Below, piece after piece: positions 27,854 through 36,470 of a DNA stretch of 64,000 nt; within the stretch, counting starts at the first letter, position 1; every line of letters begins with the position of its first letter. The position numbers and the translations under genes were made by a program. The DNA is taken from NCBI RefSeq assembly GCF_032586155.1, contig NZ_JAWHTC010000003.1, positions 124,001 through 188,000 on the forward strand, read 5' to 3'. The notes under the pieces were generated by a model. The model made no database searches. It was given only the letters and a program-made list of their open reading frames with translations, and was not told the origin of the DNA. This DNA comes from JAWHTC01 sp032586155. Lineage in GTDB: Bacteria > Pseudomonadota > Alphaproteobacteria > Rhodobacterales > Rhodobacteraceae.

Positions 27854-28582
27854 TTAGGCGACCAAGGAGAGCCCCGCGCCTGCGTCCTGCGGCTGCTCAC
27901 CGCTGTCGATGAACGGGATGATCGTGAAGGTCTGCCCGCCGCGCTGTTCTTCGTTCTGCACGGCGTTGACGCGCAGATCGCCATCGGGCGTGTTGACTAG
28001 CAACGAAAGGTAGTCATTGCCCGTGCGGCTGCTTTTGGCCATCCAGGCCGAGCCGACGCGGATCGGCGTGCCCCGGGGCGAGCTGACCTCGATCCGGTAG
28101 TCGGGGTGGGTCTCCTCGGTCTTGTAGCTGTTCTCGATCAGCATGAACTCCAGATCGAACATCATGTTGGCGATGTAGCCGGTGAAGGCGTTGTCGGCGT
28201 CCATGGCGGTGAGCTCGCCCGAGATCGAGCCGGATTTCATCAGGCCGTTCGAGACCAGCGGGATGATCTCGAACGCCCCGCTTTGGGCCGCACGCGCCTC
28301 TTTCGTCTGCACCGCGTTGACCCGGAACGGACCTAAGCCGACATCTATCTGCATCGAGATGTAGGGGTTGCCGCTGGTATTGCCGGTCTCGTTCCAGGCC
28401 GTGCCGATGCGCACCTTGCGGCCTGATTTGTTGACTGCCGTCACGTCAAAATCCGGGCTGCGTTCAGACATCTTGGCCCGTGCCTCGAGCTGGATGGCGA
28501 TGTCAAAGCGCGTCGAGTGGATCATGCCGGTGTACTCGGCGGCTGCGGTCTCGACATTGCGGGTGAGGGTTCCTGCGAACAT
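27854..28582 (-). CDS. DUF736 family protein, tandem repeat form
   Basis: A 242-residue protein from MFAGTLTRNV (28582). It appears to hold two related units: GRKVRIGTAWNETGNTSGNPYISMQID...FRVNAVQT in the first half and GTPIRVGSAWMAKSSRTGNDYLSLLVN...LRVNAVQN in the second. The unit matches DUF736, a small family of alphaproteobacterial plasmids and integrative elements with no known function; most members are single units of about 100 residues. A terminator follows the gene. Probably a fusion or duplication. Confidence 0.8.
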   Translation of the reverse strand: MFAGTLTRNVETAAAEYTGMIHSTRFDIAIQLEARAKMSERSPDFDVTAVNKSGRKVRIGTAWNETGNTSGNPYISMQIDVGLGPFRVNAVQTKEARAAQSGAFEIIPLVSNGLMKSGSISGELTAMDADNAFTGYIANMMFDLEFMLIENSYKTEETHPDYRIEVSSPRGTPIRVGSAWMAKSSRTGNDYLSLLVNTPDGDLRVNAVQNEEQRGGQTFTIIPFIDSGEQPQDAGAGLSLVA

Positions 28583-28672
28583 GGGATGGTTCCTTTTGGA
28601 TTGGCCGGTGCCTGACGTTCTTGCCAACGCATCCGGGATTGCTTTCTCGACCCCTCTTGGGATCACAAATCA

Positions 28673-28686
28673 GAAAGCTCGCTTTC
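28673..28686. repeat. Leader hairpin GAAAGC-TC-GCTTTC
   Basis: A 6-bp perfect stem with a 2-base loop, followed by CTTTC, about 90 bases upstream of the DUF736 start on the minus strand. It is one of a series of similar hairpins ahead of minus-strand genes between 28.6 and 39.7 kb. Confidence 0.6.
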
Positions 28687-28706
28687 CTTTCAGCCCCGCC
28701 CACGGG

Positions 28707-29009
28707 TCAGAGCTGCCGTCCGAGTGGGAATGCCCCCGCGCCTCCAGGTGCTACGCCCCTCCCCTGCCCGTCTGGTCTTGATTGGCTGCCCGGATTTTCC
28801 GCGCCGTCCTCCGATCGCGCGATGAAGAACTCCGCCTCTTTTCCGTTCAACCGGTGCCCTTCCCGGTCGGTCAGGCCGATGCAGCTGCCGTTCGGCAGAT
28901 AGGTGATGAGGCACTGACCGACCCGGTCCTTGTGGACAACGTAGCCGGTATTCGCCCAATGCACGGTCTGCCCGGCATCGACGGCGGCCTTGATGTCTTC
29001 GAGTGTCAT
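28707..29009 (-). CDS. Hypothetical 100-residue protein
   Basis: Starts at MTLEDIKAAVDAGQ (29009), seven bases after a perfect AGGAGG-type ribosome site. Residues 1-65 look like a compact beta-rich domain (VHWANTGYVVHKDRVGQCLITYLPNGSCIGLT); the last 30 residues are Gly/Pro-rich and disordered. No known family is recognised. It lies between a hairpin upstream (29049-29074) and another downstream (28673-28686), as do its neighbours. Confidence 0.7.
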   Translation of the reverse strand: MTLEDIKAAVDAGQTVHWANTGYVVHKDRVGQCLITYLPNGSCIGLTDREGHRLNGKEAEFFIARSEDGAENPGSQSRPDGQGRGVAPGGAGAFPLGRQL

Positions 29010-29048
29010 GCGAACCTCCTTACGAAGAATGGTGGGGAAACGACGCAA

Positions 29049-29074
29049 GAAGCCCGATCTTCTGACCGGGCTTC
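29049..29074. repeat. Leader hairpin GAAGCCCG/CGGGCTTC
   Basis: Perfect 8-bp arms with a 10-base loop, 40 bases upstream of the gene starting at 29009 and just after the stop at 29110. It may end the upstream unit or regulate the downstream one. Confidence 0.6.
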
Positions 29075-29109
29075 TATGCAGCATTCGTTTGGCAAACGGC
29101 CGAGACCTG

Positions 29110-29571
29110 TCAGGCACTCTGCGCCGCTTGCATCGCGCGCGCCGCCATCCAATCTTTCAGGCCAAGAACCGTTCTTCCGGCGGCGACCTCGGAGGCCCAG
29201 GCAACCCTTGGGTCACCGCAGGGCTCATCGCCAAAATGCCGGTCGATGTGGCCATTGGCCATCCATGGCTCAGGCTGGATCCGTCGCAGCCAGTCGGCCA
29301 TGCTCGGAATGCGGCCCTGGCAGTCTTCACGGATATGCTGCTCGCCGATCCAGCGCACGGGAATGTCCCGACCTGCGCTATTGGTCAGGGACAGGCCGAA
29401 GACACGTTCGGCCTCAAACAGGCCTTGGGCATGATGGCGCATGGCTCGGTGCGTGAAGAGCGCGAGGTGCTCTTTCGAGGCGTCAAACCAATCGTGCACA
29501 GACTGATAGTCAGACGGCACCCCGCCGAATTTCCGGGCAGAGCTTTCAGCATGATGAAGCGGATGGGCCAT
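29110..29571 (-). CDS. DUF6915-like protein
   Basis: A 153-residue soluble protein from MAHPLHHAESSARKFGG (29571). It contains HDWFDASKEHLALFTHRAMRHHAQG, a His-rich helical segment, and IREDCQGRIPSMADWL, which I associate with DUF6915, a plasmid/phage-borne family of unknown function. Its start follows the previous stop with a single base between, so translation is probably coupled. Confidence 0.65.
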   Translation of the reverse strand: MAHPLHHAESSARKFGGVPSDYQSVHDWFDASKEHLALFTHRAMRHHAQGLFEAERVFGLSLTNSAGRDIPVRWIGEQHIREDCQGRIPSMADWLRRIQPEPWMANGHIDRHFGDEPCGDPRVAWASEVAAGRTVLGLKDWMAARAMQAAQSA

Positions 29572-29572
29572 C

Positions 29573-29959
29573 TCAAAGCCCCTCGTCATAGCTGTGCGAG
29601 CATTCGACATAGCGGTCCGCGTGATCGAGGATGATGCTGTCGTTGCGCAAGTCCCAGGTCAGCGTGCCGAAGCCGCCCTCGTTGTTTTCGAACCCCGGGT
29701 GATGGTGATAGGCGAGCGACCAGGCGAAGTCGCCAACTTCTGTGGCAAGCGCCTCCGGCAGGTTGACCTCTGCAGGCTGCACCGTCACATCCTCGACATT
29801 GCCGGAGTCGCCATAGCCTTCATATTCGGCAGTGACCTCGCTGATGCCAAGCGCACGTAGTTGCGCGAGCAGCTCCGTTCGGGATGCCTTCAAGGTGGTT
29901 TCGCGCTCTGCACGCCACTGAGCCGCCATTGCGGCATAATCGATCTGGGGATTGGTCAT
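29573..29959 (-). CDS. DUF6878-like protein
   Basis: A 128-residue acidic protein from MTNPQIDYAAMAAQ (29959), with a ribosome site GAGGA upstream. Features include ALGISEVTAEYEGYGDSGNVEDV and SLAYHHHPGFENNEGGFGTL, which I associate with DUF6878, a family of unknown function on alphaproteobacterial plasmids. It is the first gene of a two-gene unit with the DUF6915-like gene. Confidence 0.65.
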   Translation of the reverse strand: MTNPQIDYAAMAAQWRAERETTLKASRTELLAQLRALGISEVTAEYEGYGDSGNVEDVTVQPAEVNLPEALATEVGDFAWSLAYHHHPGFENNEGGFGTLTWDLRNDSIILDHADRYVECSHSYDEGL

Positions 29960-30061
29960 GGGTTTGTCCTCTTGTCTGCAATTGGGGGGCCGGGCGTGGC
30001 ATTGGCCCGCGCGCGCCCGGAACGCGCAGACCGGACAAATCCCGATCTGCGACGCCCGACC

Positions 30062-30075
30062 CAAAGCCCGCTTTG
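30062..30075. repeat. Leader hairpin CAAAGC-CC-GCTTTG
   Basis: A 6-bp perfect stem, followed by ACTTTTC, immediately after the stop of the methylase-helicase gene and about 100 bases upstream of the DUF6878-like start. Same form as the hairpins at 34386 and 39696. Confidence 0.6.
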
Positions 30076-30080
30076 ACTTT

Positions 30081-33000
30081 TCAGGCGGCTTGGTCCGCCG
30101 TGATAGCAGGCCCCTGCCCCACGATCCGGGCCAGAATTCCCCTCGTGTCGATCCCATCCCCATGCGGCAGGAACACCCGTAGCTGGAAGGCGATGATCTC
30201 GGTGAAGCAGCCGAGGGCCTTGAGGCCATCAATCATGCCCCTGTCCACGCCGCACAACTCAAGGCGCATCTCGCCTGCGACGCGGCGACGGGTCAAGGTG
30301 AGACCCCGGCCCAGATCGACCGGCGCAGTGGTGCCGAGGGCGGCGGTCAACATCTCCTGCGGCGTTTGCGGATTGGAGACGAGGAAGCGGGCGCGCAGCG
30401 CGGCCGCCCCTTCCTCGCTCAGCGTGCGCCCGATCATCGCGGTCGCCCCGTCGGGCGTGACCCGGTAGATGCGCTCATTGGTGGTCGGAATGTCCTTCCA
30501 GATCGGCAACAAGAGCCCGGTCAGCAGGTAGAGCTTGGTCGTGGTGGTTTTTGGCAGGGACGCAGCCTCGGCATCCCAAAGCCTTGCAAACTCGGGCCTT
30601 CCGATGTCTTCCCAGGCCGAGGACTCAAACCGTGCCTCTTCGAGGTAGCTCGACCCGTTTGGACGCACCGCCTTGCGCATCAGCGTAACGATGTCCTCGT
30701 CATACATCTGCATAGGGCGCGCCGAGATGAGCGCCGCGCGGCCGGAGGCGCGATTCACCATCGGTAGCTTGTCGGGGTTGCGCGATATGGCCTCTTCGGC
30801 CCCAAGGACGTGGACCGGGTCGGTGACCTCCAGCCCGATGATCCGCGTCACGGCGCCGGATTTCGGGCAGGTCCAGAGATCCTCCGTGGAGACCTGTTCG
30901 ATCTTTTCGCCGCGCAGGGTTTCGACGCCGAGATCGAGTGTGCCCGCCGCGCGCGCCCGTTCAGTCTGATCGGCAATCCGGCGCATGAACTCGGCAAAGA
31001 GCGCGTTCTGCATGTGGATGGGCAGCGCCAGCACCCGGTTGAGAAACCGCTGGATCGGGGGAAGCTCCTCGAGAAGCACCCCGTCCTTGTCGATCAGCCG
31101 CAAGGCCGTCCAGTCGGTGAAGCTCTCGTAGCTCATCGCCTCGGCCCGCCCGGCAGCAAGATCGGCGAAATACCCGCGCAGCGCCGCTCGTGCGATCGGG
31201 CTTTCGAGATTGTCCTCCTCGCGGAACATGCCCTGCGAGCCGGTCTCGCGCTGGCCCTTCGTCAAGGCCCCCAGCTGGTCGAGGCGCTTGGCAATCGTCG
31301 AGGTGAAACGCTTCTCGCCATGCACATCGGAGGTGCAGACCCGGAAGAAGGGCGCGCTGACCTGGGCCGAGCGATGCGTGCGGCCGAGCCCCTGGATGGC
31401 CGCATCGGCGCGCCAGCCGGGCTCCAACAGGTAGTGCCGGCGCCGTTTCTGGTTCTTCGCCGTTTGCGCCGCGTGATAGGATCGGCCAGTACCGCCTGCA
31501 TCGGAGAAGATCAGGATATCCTTTTCGCCGTCCATGAAGGCTTGGGTCTCGGACGAATTACTGCTGGCGGCGCGCTTTTCGATAAAGAGATGGCCATCCT
31601 CGGCCTTGAGGGGCCGGATGGACCGCCCCGTGACCTCTGCGACGGCCTCGTCGCCAAAAGCCCAGAGGATCTGATCGAGCGCCGAGGGGATCGGGGCGAG
31701 CGTCATCAACTCCATCATGGCCGCATCGCGCAGGGCGAGCGCCTCGCGCGAGACAACGAGCGCCCCGGTCTCATCCCGTAAAGGTTCCGCCACCATATTG
31801 CCGTCGATCTCGACCAGCTTTTGCGCATGAATCGGGAAGGCCTGTTCGAGGTAGCCAAGCACATAGTCGCGCGGCGTCAAGGCCCCCTCAACGAGTTCAT
31901 CCTCGGGGTCCAATGTCTCAAGTCGACGTTTCAGCAGGCTCTCGCCTGTCGAAACCACCTGGATGACGCAAGCCTTGCCCGCCGCCAGATCGTCCTCGAT
32001 GGCGCGGATGATCGTCGGGGCTTTCATGCCCATCAGGAGATGGTTGAAAAAGCGCTGCTTCGTGCTCTCGAAGCGGGACTTGGCCGAAGCGCGTGCGGCC
32101 GAGGCATTGGTCTCGCCCGAGGCACCGTTGACCCCAGTCGCGGTCAGCGCCGCCTCGAGATTGTGGTGGATCGTACGAAACGCGCCCGCATAGGCGTCGT
32201 AGACCTCGATCTGGGCCGGGGTGAGCGCGTGTTCGAGCACGTCATACTCCACCCCATCAAAGCTGAGGGCGCGGGCCGTGTAGAGGCCGAGCGTCTTGAG
32301 ATCACGCGCGACCACCTCCATGGCGGCCACGCCGCCGGCTTCCATCGCTGAAACGAAACCCTCGCGGCTCGGGAAGGGGTATTCGGGGCCTTGTCCCCAG
32401 AGACCGAGACGCGCGGCATAGGCTAGGTTGTGCACGCTCGTGGCGCCCGTGGCCGAGATGTAGAAGACGCGAGCGCGGGGTGCTGCCAGTTGCAGCCGCA
32501 GGCCAGCAAGGCCCTGCTGGGAGGGTTTGACCCCCCTGCCCTGCTCAGACCCTGCCGCGTTCTGCATGGCATGGGCCTCATCAAAAGCGAGGACGCCTTC
32601 AAAGTCTGCGCCCATCCAGTCGAGGATTTGGCTCAGCCGCGTGGTGCCGCATTTGCCCGCCGAGCGCAGCGTGGCGTAGGTGACGAAGAGGATACCATCG
32701 CCCATCGGGATGGGCCGGTCCGGTTTCCATTTGGAGAGCGACTGGATGTCGGCGGGCGAGCCGCCGAGATCGGTCCAGTCGCGGATCGCGTCCTCAATGA
32801 GCGTGGCGGATTTGGAGACCCAGATCGCCTTTCTGCGCCCAGCCAGCCAGTTCACGAGAATGAGCCCCGCGCATTCGCGGCCCTTGCCGCAACCGGTGCC
32901 GTCGCCGAGGAAATAGCCAAGGCGATAGGCGCATGCCTCTGGGTCATCGTCTGCGCGCGTCAGCTTGGTCTGGTCGTCATCTAGGCGCATCCGCCCCGGC

Positions 33001-34343
33001 AGGTCGCGCCCATGGGCGTCATGCGCCATGATGATGGTCTCGAGCTGCGCCTCGGAAAGATCTCCCTCCTCGATCAACCGTGCGGGCAGGCGCAAGTCAT
33101 CACTGTCCGTGTTTGAGGGCATGGGCGGGGCAACCGAGGCCATGGCGATGCTTTCAACGAGCGGCGTGGGATGTTCCTGCCCGCCTGCGATCTCGATCCG
33201 CTGCGGGCGGTAGCGCGCATAGATATCCGAGATGGGCGTGTTGTCGCGAGGGGTCTCAAAGCTAGTGAAGCTGAGCGGACAGACGGCATTGGCCCGGGGT
33301 TTGGAGGCGGCGACAGGCGCAGCAGCGGTCTTGCGCGGGGCAGATGATGCAATGGTCGGCCGCGCGTGCGGCATCGACGCCGCCTGTTGTACGGGGCGCG
33401 CCTCGGGCCGGGTTGCGGCCACGGCGTCGACAAAAGGAAGGGCTTCATCCAAGTCCCGGACACTGGCGCGGATCATCTCGCCGTCCTCCTGCACCTTGTC
33501 GAAGACCATGAGCTGGGTTTCGACAGAGGTGCCGAGCTTGCGATAGACCTGTCCCGGCATCGTGAGTGCCAAGCGCGGCGTGAGCAAACCGCAGGCGCGC
33601 GACCAATGCGCGGCATCGCGTTCGGGCGTGAATCCTTGCGGCATGATCGCCACAAGCCGCCCGTCGGGTGCCAGACGCTTTGCAGCCGCGATGAGATGTT
33701 TGGCGGCGATGTGCTTGTCTCGGGAGCGATCGACCGATGAGGCGAAGGGCGGGTTCATCAACACGACGTCGGCTAGAACCGGCGACTGCAGCAGATCGTC
33801 GATATGCTCGCCGTCATGGCCCGTCACCTCGCCGCCGAAAACCGCGCGCAGGAGGCGCTGGCGAAAGGGGTCGATTTCATTGAGCATAAGCGTGGCACCG
33901 GCCCGGGCGGCGAAAGCTGCCAGGGCACCGGTGCCAGCCGAGGGCTCCAGAACGGTCTCGCCCTTGCGGATCGCCGCGGCCCGAACCGCCATGGTCGCGA
34001 ATGCCAGCGGTGTGGAAAACTGCTGCAGCCGGATCTGCTGCTCTGACCGGCGCGTTTCCGTCAGCAGCCGTGAGGCAAGCAGCCTTGCAGCGGCGATGTC
34101 ACCTGCCGCGCCGTGCCCACGCAGCAGCACCTGGATGGCCGCGGCCTGCATCAGGTCATAGGCCATGCGCCAGTCCCAGGCACCGCCGGCATCGCTGCCA
34201 TGAAACGTCTCGCGCATGATACGCGCGAGCGCTGAACTGCGCAGGGGCTGGTTGTCGACCTCCGCGCCGATCTGCGCGAGGGCAGAAGCGAGGTTAGCTG
34301 CGGAAATTGAGAGAGCCGTGTTTGCCGGATTGGGTTTGGACAT
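30081..34343 (-). CDS. DarB-like methyltransferase / strawberry-notch helicase
   Basis: A 1420-residue protein from MSKPNPANTALS (34343). The N-terminal ~330 residues are an N6-adenine-type DNA methyltransferase, with EPSAGTGALAAFAA as the SAM loop and NPPF as catalytic motif IV. The centre and C-terminus are a strawberry-notch-like SF2 helicase: GDGTGCGKGRE as Walker A, FDEAHAMQN as motif II and GLGRTHRSAQ as motif VI. This fusion resembles the DarB antirestriction protein of phage P1 and its plasmid relatives, which protect incoming DNA from restriction. That role is inferred here from architecture and from ArdC in the same block. A start-proximal hairpin (34386) precedes it. Confidence 0.82.
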   Translation of the reverse strand: MSKPNPANTALSISAANLASALAQIGAEVDNQPLRSSALARIMRETFHGSDAGGAWDWRMAYDLMQAAAIQVLLRGHGAAGDIAAARLLASRLLTETRRSEQQIRLQQFSTPLAFATMAVRAAAIRKGETVLEPSAGTGALAAFAARAGATLMLNEIDPFRQRLLRAVFGGEVTGHDGEHIDDLLQSPVLADVVLMNPPFASSVDRSRDKHIAAKHLIAAAKRLAPDGRLVAIMPQGFTPERDAAHWSRACGLLTPRLALTMPGQVYRKLGTSVETQLMVFDKVQEDGEMIRASVRDLDEALPFVDAVAATRPEARPVQQAASMPHARPTIASSAPRKTAAAPVAASKPRANAVCPLSFTSFETPRDNTPISDIYARYRPQRIEIAGGQEHPTPLVESIAMASVAPPMPSNTDSDDLRLPARLIEEGDLSEAQLETIIMAHDAHGRDLPGRMRLDDDQTKLTRADDDPEACAYRLGYFLGDGTGCGKGRECAGLILVNWLAGRRKAIWVSKSATLIEDAIRDWTDLGGSPADIQSLSKWKPDRPIPMGDGILFVTYATLRSAGKCGTTRLSQILDWMGADFEGVLAFDEAHAMQNAAGSEQGRGVKPSQQGLAGLRLQLAAPRARVFYISATGATSVHNLAYAARLGLWGQGPEYPFPSREGFVSAMEAGGVAAMEVVARDLKTLGLYTARALSFDGVEYDVLEHALTPAQIEVYDAYAGAFRTIHHNLEAALTATGVNGASGETNASAARASAKSRFESTKQRFFNHLLMGMKAPTIIRAIEDDLAAGKACVIQVVSTGESLLKRRLETLDPEDELVEGALTPRDYVLGYLEQAFPIHAQKLVEIDGNMVAEPLRDETGALVVSREALALRDAAMMELMTLAPIPSALDQILWAFGDEAVAEVTGRSIRPLKAEDGHLFIEKRAASSNSSETQAFMDGEKDILIFSDAGGTGRSYHAAQTAKNQKRRRHYLLEPGWRADAAIQGLGRTHRSAQVSAPFFRVCTSDVHGEKRFTSTIAKRLDQLGALTKGQRETGSQGMFREEDNLESPIARAALRGYFADLAAGRAEAMSYESFTDWTALRLIDKDGVLLEELPPIQRFLNRVLALPIHMQNALFAEFMRRIADQTERARAAGTLDLGVETLRGEKIEQVSTEDLWTCPKSGAVTRIIGLEVTDPVHVLGAEEAISRNPDKLPMVNRASGRAALISARPMQMYDEDIVTLMRKAVRPNGSSYLEEARFESSAWEDIGRPEFARLWDAEAASLPKTTTTKLYLLTGLLLPIWKDIPTTNERIYRVTPDGATAMIGRTLSEEGAAALRARFLVSNPQTPQEMLTAALGTTAPVDLGRGLTLTRRRVAGEMRLELCGVDRGMIDGLKALGCFTEIIAFQLRVFLPHGDGIDTRGILARIVGQGPAITADQAA

Positions 34344-34385
34344 GGAAGTTTTCCTTTGGATCAGGGTCTGAGTTCCAAAGGACAA

Positions 34386-34397
34386 AAAGCCCGCTTT
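34386..34397. repeat. Leader hairpin AAAGC-CC-GCTTT
   Basis: A short stem followed by CGCTTTTC, 43 bases upstream of the methylase-helicase start and just after the antitoxin-like gene. Member of the recurring hairpin set. Confidence 0.6.
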
Positions 34398-34446
34398 CGC
34401 TTTTCAAGGTGACGGGGGTCAGACCGCGCTGACCTCCAAGGCTTGG

Positions 34447-34599
34447 TCAGGACTTGGGTTCGACCTCCCGTTTCGCATCAATCAATGCCTGTGCGGCCTG
34501 CATCACCTGAACTTGAGATGTTCCCGTGCATTCCTCCTCCAGCGCGGCCTGCACCTTCGCGCGAAACCACGCGTCATACGAATTGACATCAGCCGCCAC
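34447..34599 (-). CDS. PaaA/ParD-like orphan antitoxin
   Basis: About 50 residues from a GTG at 34599, preceded on the minus strand by GAGGAGC at a suitable distance. SYDAWFRAKVQAAL closely matches the SYNEWLRAKVATSL segment of PaaA-type ParE-associated antitoxins and related stability determinants. No ParE-like toxin is seen downstream (only the methylase-helicase follows) or upstream. It may be an orphan antitoxin that counters toxins of other plasmids, or the remnant of a pair. Short length keeps confidence moderate. Confidence 0.5.
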   Translation of the reverse strand: MAADVNSYDAWFRAKVQAALEEECTGTSQVQVMQAAQALIDAKREVEPKS

Positions 34600-34847
34600 G
34601 GAAATGCTCCTCGAGCCCGATATCCAGCAGCTTGCCGAGGTCATCGGGCATGTCTGCAACGTGCACAGCAATTGGGAAACGGTGCCCCGTCAGGTCAGGC
34701 GCGCATTGCTCCTCTAGCCCGAGGTGCTGCCTATCCTTTTCCGTTTCGTCCATTGTGCTTTCTCCGACCGTATTATCAGCCGATGCTACATCTTCCAGCG
34801 GGGCGTCGTAAACGATAATGCCAAAGGGTCACAGCAAGCTGGCCCAC

Positions 34848-35366
34848 TTACCGATCGGGCACCGCTTCAAGGGAAGTTTCGAACCGCTTGCCCGCCGCTG
34901 CAGCTTCTTTCAAGAGCGCGTCGAAATTGTCAGGTGGATTGCCATCTTCCAACATCCCTTTGAACGTCGCATAGGCATCCGTCTTGCTGCCGTAGGCGCG
35001 CAGGGTCTTGTCGTCGTTCACCCAGGCCACCACGATGACCTTCGCATCGCTGTTGAACCGATAGAACAGCCGATACTGCTGGAAGAATTTCGCCCGGAAC
35101 CAGTGCTTGCGGTGATCGCCGAGTGTGCCGCCTTGCCGGAAGGCGGCGGCACCCGGATCTGCCGGTATGGCCTCGGTGACCAGCTTGAAGATGGCGGCCA
35201 GCCGTTTCGTCGGGTTTTTCTTGCGCCAGGTCTTAGGATCGCGTGCCTTACGCGCCTCGACCTCTTCAATCAGCCCTTCGAGCTGATCCAGAAAGAGCGG
35301 ATGCGCATAAATCGACCATCCGTTTACGACAAGGGGCGCTTGGGCGGGCACGCTATCGCCGCTCAT
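34848..35366 (-). CDS. yhaV: YhaV family toxin
   Basis: A 172-residue RelE-superfamily ribonuclease toxin. The family signature is clear: NGWSIYAHPLFLDQLEGLI, KNPTKRLAAI, FRQGGTLGDHRKHWFRAKFFQQYRLFYRF and VVAWVNDDKTLRAYG. YhaV toxins cut translating mRNA and are held in check by PrlF, encoded just upstream with a four-base overlap. The pair probably acts as a plasmid maintenance module. Both reading frames look intact. Confidence 0.93.
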   Translation of the reverse strand: MSGDSVPAQAPLVVNGWSIYAHPLFLDQLEGLIEEVEARKARDPKTWRKKNPTKRLAAIFKLVTEAIPADPGAAAFRQGGTLGDHRKHWFRAKFFQQYRLFYRFNSDAKVIVVAWVNDDKTLRAYGSKTDAYATFKGMLEDGNPPDNFDALLKEAAAAGKRFETSLEAVPDR

Positions 35367-35689
35367 TCATCCTCGAGCGATAGCGGCGCATCGAGATCGA
35401 CGTCAACGTCTCCGACCAGTGCTGCAAGACGGTCATGCAAAGCCCCATCGAACGCCCGAATGCGGTCCGGATGCGCCTTGATATCGGCCTCGACAAAATC
35501 GAGAAAGGCTCCGAGCACGGGATCTTCCTCGTCGCTGCGCACGGGCTCGATATAGACCCTGCCACTCGGCTCGGTGCAGTAACGAATCTGGTCGCCCTTG
35601 CCCAGCTTGAGCTGTTTGCGCACACCCGCCGGCACGGTCGTCTGATACCGATCCGTGAGTTTCGAGACATCTTGTGCGAGGGCTGTCAT
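35363..35689 (-). CDS. prlF: PrlF family antitoxin
   Basis: A 108-residue AbrB/SpoVT-fold protein. The N-terminal DNA-binding half reads KLTDRYQTTVPAGVRKQLKLGKGDQIRY, and the acidic C-terminal half binds the toxin. It precedes yhaV with an overlap, the usual order. AGGAGACT lies before the ATG. TTGACA-like DNA (minus strand TTGACAAGGC near 35750) upstream may be the -35 box, and GCATTTGCAT-type repeats near 35733-35747 may be the operator. Confidence 0.92.
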   Translation of the reverse strand: MTALAQDVSKLTDRYQTTVPAGVRKQLKLGKGDQIRYCTEPSGRVYIEPVRSDEEDPVLGAFLDFVEADIKAHPDRIRAFDGALHDRLAALVGDVDVDLDAPLSLEDE

Positions 35690-35813
35690 GGCAGTCTCCT
35701 GAAGAAAAGGTTCTTTGCTGCCCGCGATAGGTAATGCATTTGCATTGCCTTGTCAAGACAAGCCGCAGCATCTGCTGTCGCCGGGCAGGTCAATGAACCG
35801 TCCGGCGCAGGAC

Positions 35814-36470
35814 CTAATTTCGCCCCGCCAGGAACTCCGCCAGCACCGGGCTAGCCGCACCTTTCGCGGAGCTGAGCAGCTCCGAGCCCGCAAGCGAGGC
35901 CTTCGACAGGCGTACGAGCCCACCAGTTTCCTCGATGCGGTAGCAGCGGCGCTTTTGCCGCCCGCGCCTGTAGTGGGTCGCGGTGACAATCTGGCAGGTA
36001 CTGCCACCGGTGAGCGTCACAGGTGCTGCGAGCTTGATCTTGTCGCCTTCCTCGTAGTCCGGGATCGCAGCCCAGTCCTGGCAGCGCTGGCGCCAGGCAT
36101 GAGCATAGCTGTCTGGGTCTTTCAGCTCGGACAGCAGGGCCAATAGGCTCAGTGGCGCGCGGGATTCGACCGGTCCCGCGCTTTCCTCCATGTCCTTGTA
36201 GCCCCAGCAGCCGTCATCATATCGGGTAAGGAATACGGCGGCGAAAGTGATGGAGCCATCCGCATCGGTGACATAGGTCGTGTCTTCGACAGGGGTGCCG
36301 TCGATATTTGTGACCTTTGCCGCCGCGTACCAAGTCGAACCCACCTTGCAGGCTTTGACCAGTTCCGTCTTGCGCCTTTCGCCCTCGAAGGTGCACAGCC
36401 GAGCAATCTCCGCTTTCTCATCCGCGTAGGTCTGGACGCGGCCGTCGGTGTAGAAGAGCCAACCCATCAC
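35814..36470 (-). CDS. Hypothetical 218-residue protein
   Basis: A soluble protein whose ATG overlaps the stop of the upstream gene (36467). Residues 1-100 are beta-rich (MGWLFYTDGRVQTYADEKAEIARLCTFE...), with GSTWYAAAKVTN and a VFLTRYDDGCWGYKDMEE segment. The C-terminal ~70 residues are a separate small domain (KRRCYRIEETGGLVRLSKAS). I recognise no family with certainty; such proteins accompany ParB-like genes on related plasmids. Co-translated with the next gene upstream. Confidence 0.7.
   Translation of the reverse strand: MMGWLFYTDGRVQTYADEKAEIARLCTFEGERRKTELVKACKVGSTWYAAAKVTNIDGTPVEDTTYVTDADGSITFAAVFLTRYDDGCWGYKDMEESAGPVESRAPLSLLALLSELKDPDSYAHAWRQRCQDWAAIPDYEEGDKIKLAAPVTLTGGSTCQIVTATHYRRGRQKRRCYRIEETGGLVRLSKASLAGSELLSSAKGAASPVLAEFLAGRN

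Noticed and set aside
29600..31781. Plus-strand frames such as 30810-31781 and 31821-32351
   Set aside because: Antisense to the 1420-residue methylase-helicase, which has clear catalytic motifs in the other direction.
34604..34717. A small plus-strand frame (MLLEPDIQQLAEVIGH...) opposite the antitoxin-like gene
   Set aside because: No ribosome site of its own and it overlaps the antitoxin's regulatory region. Not supportable as a gene.
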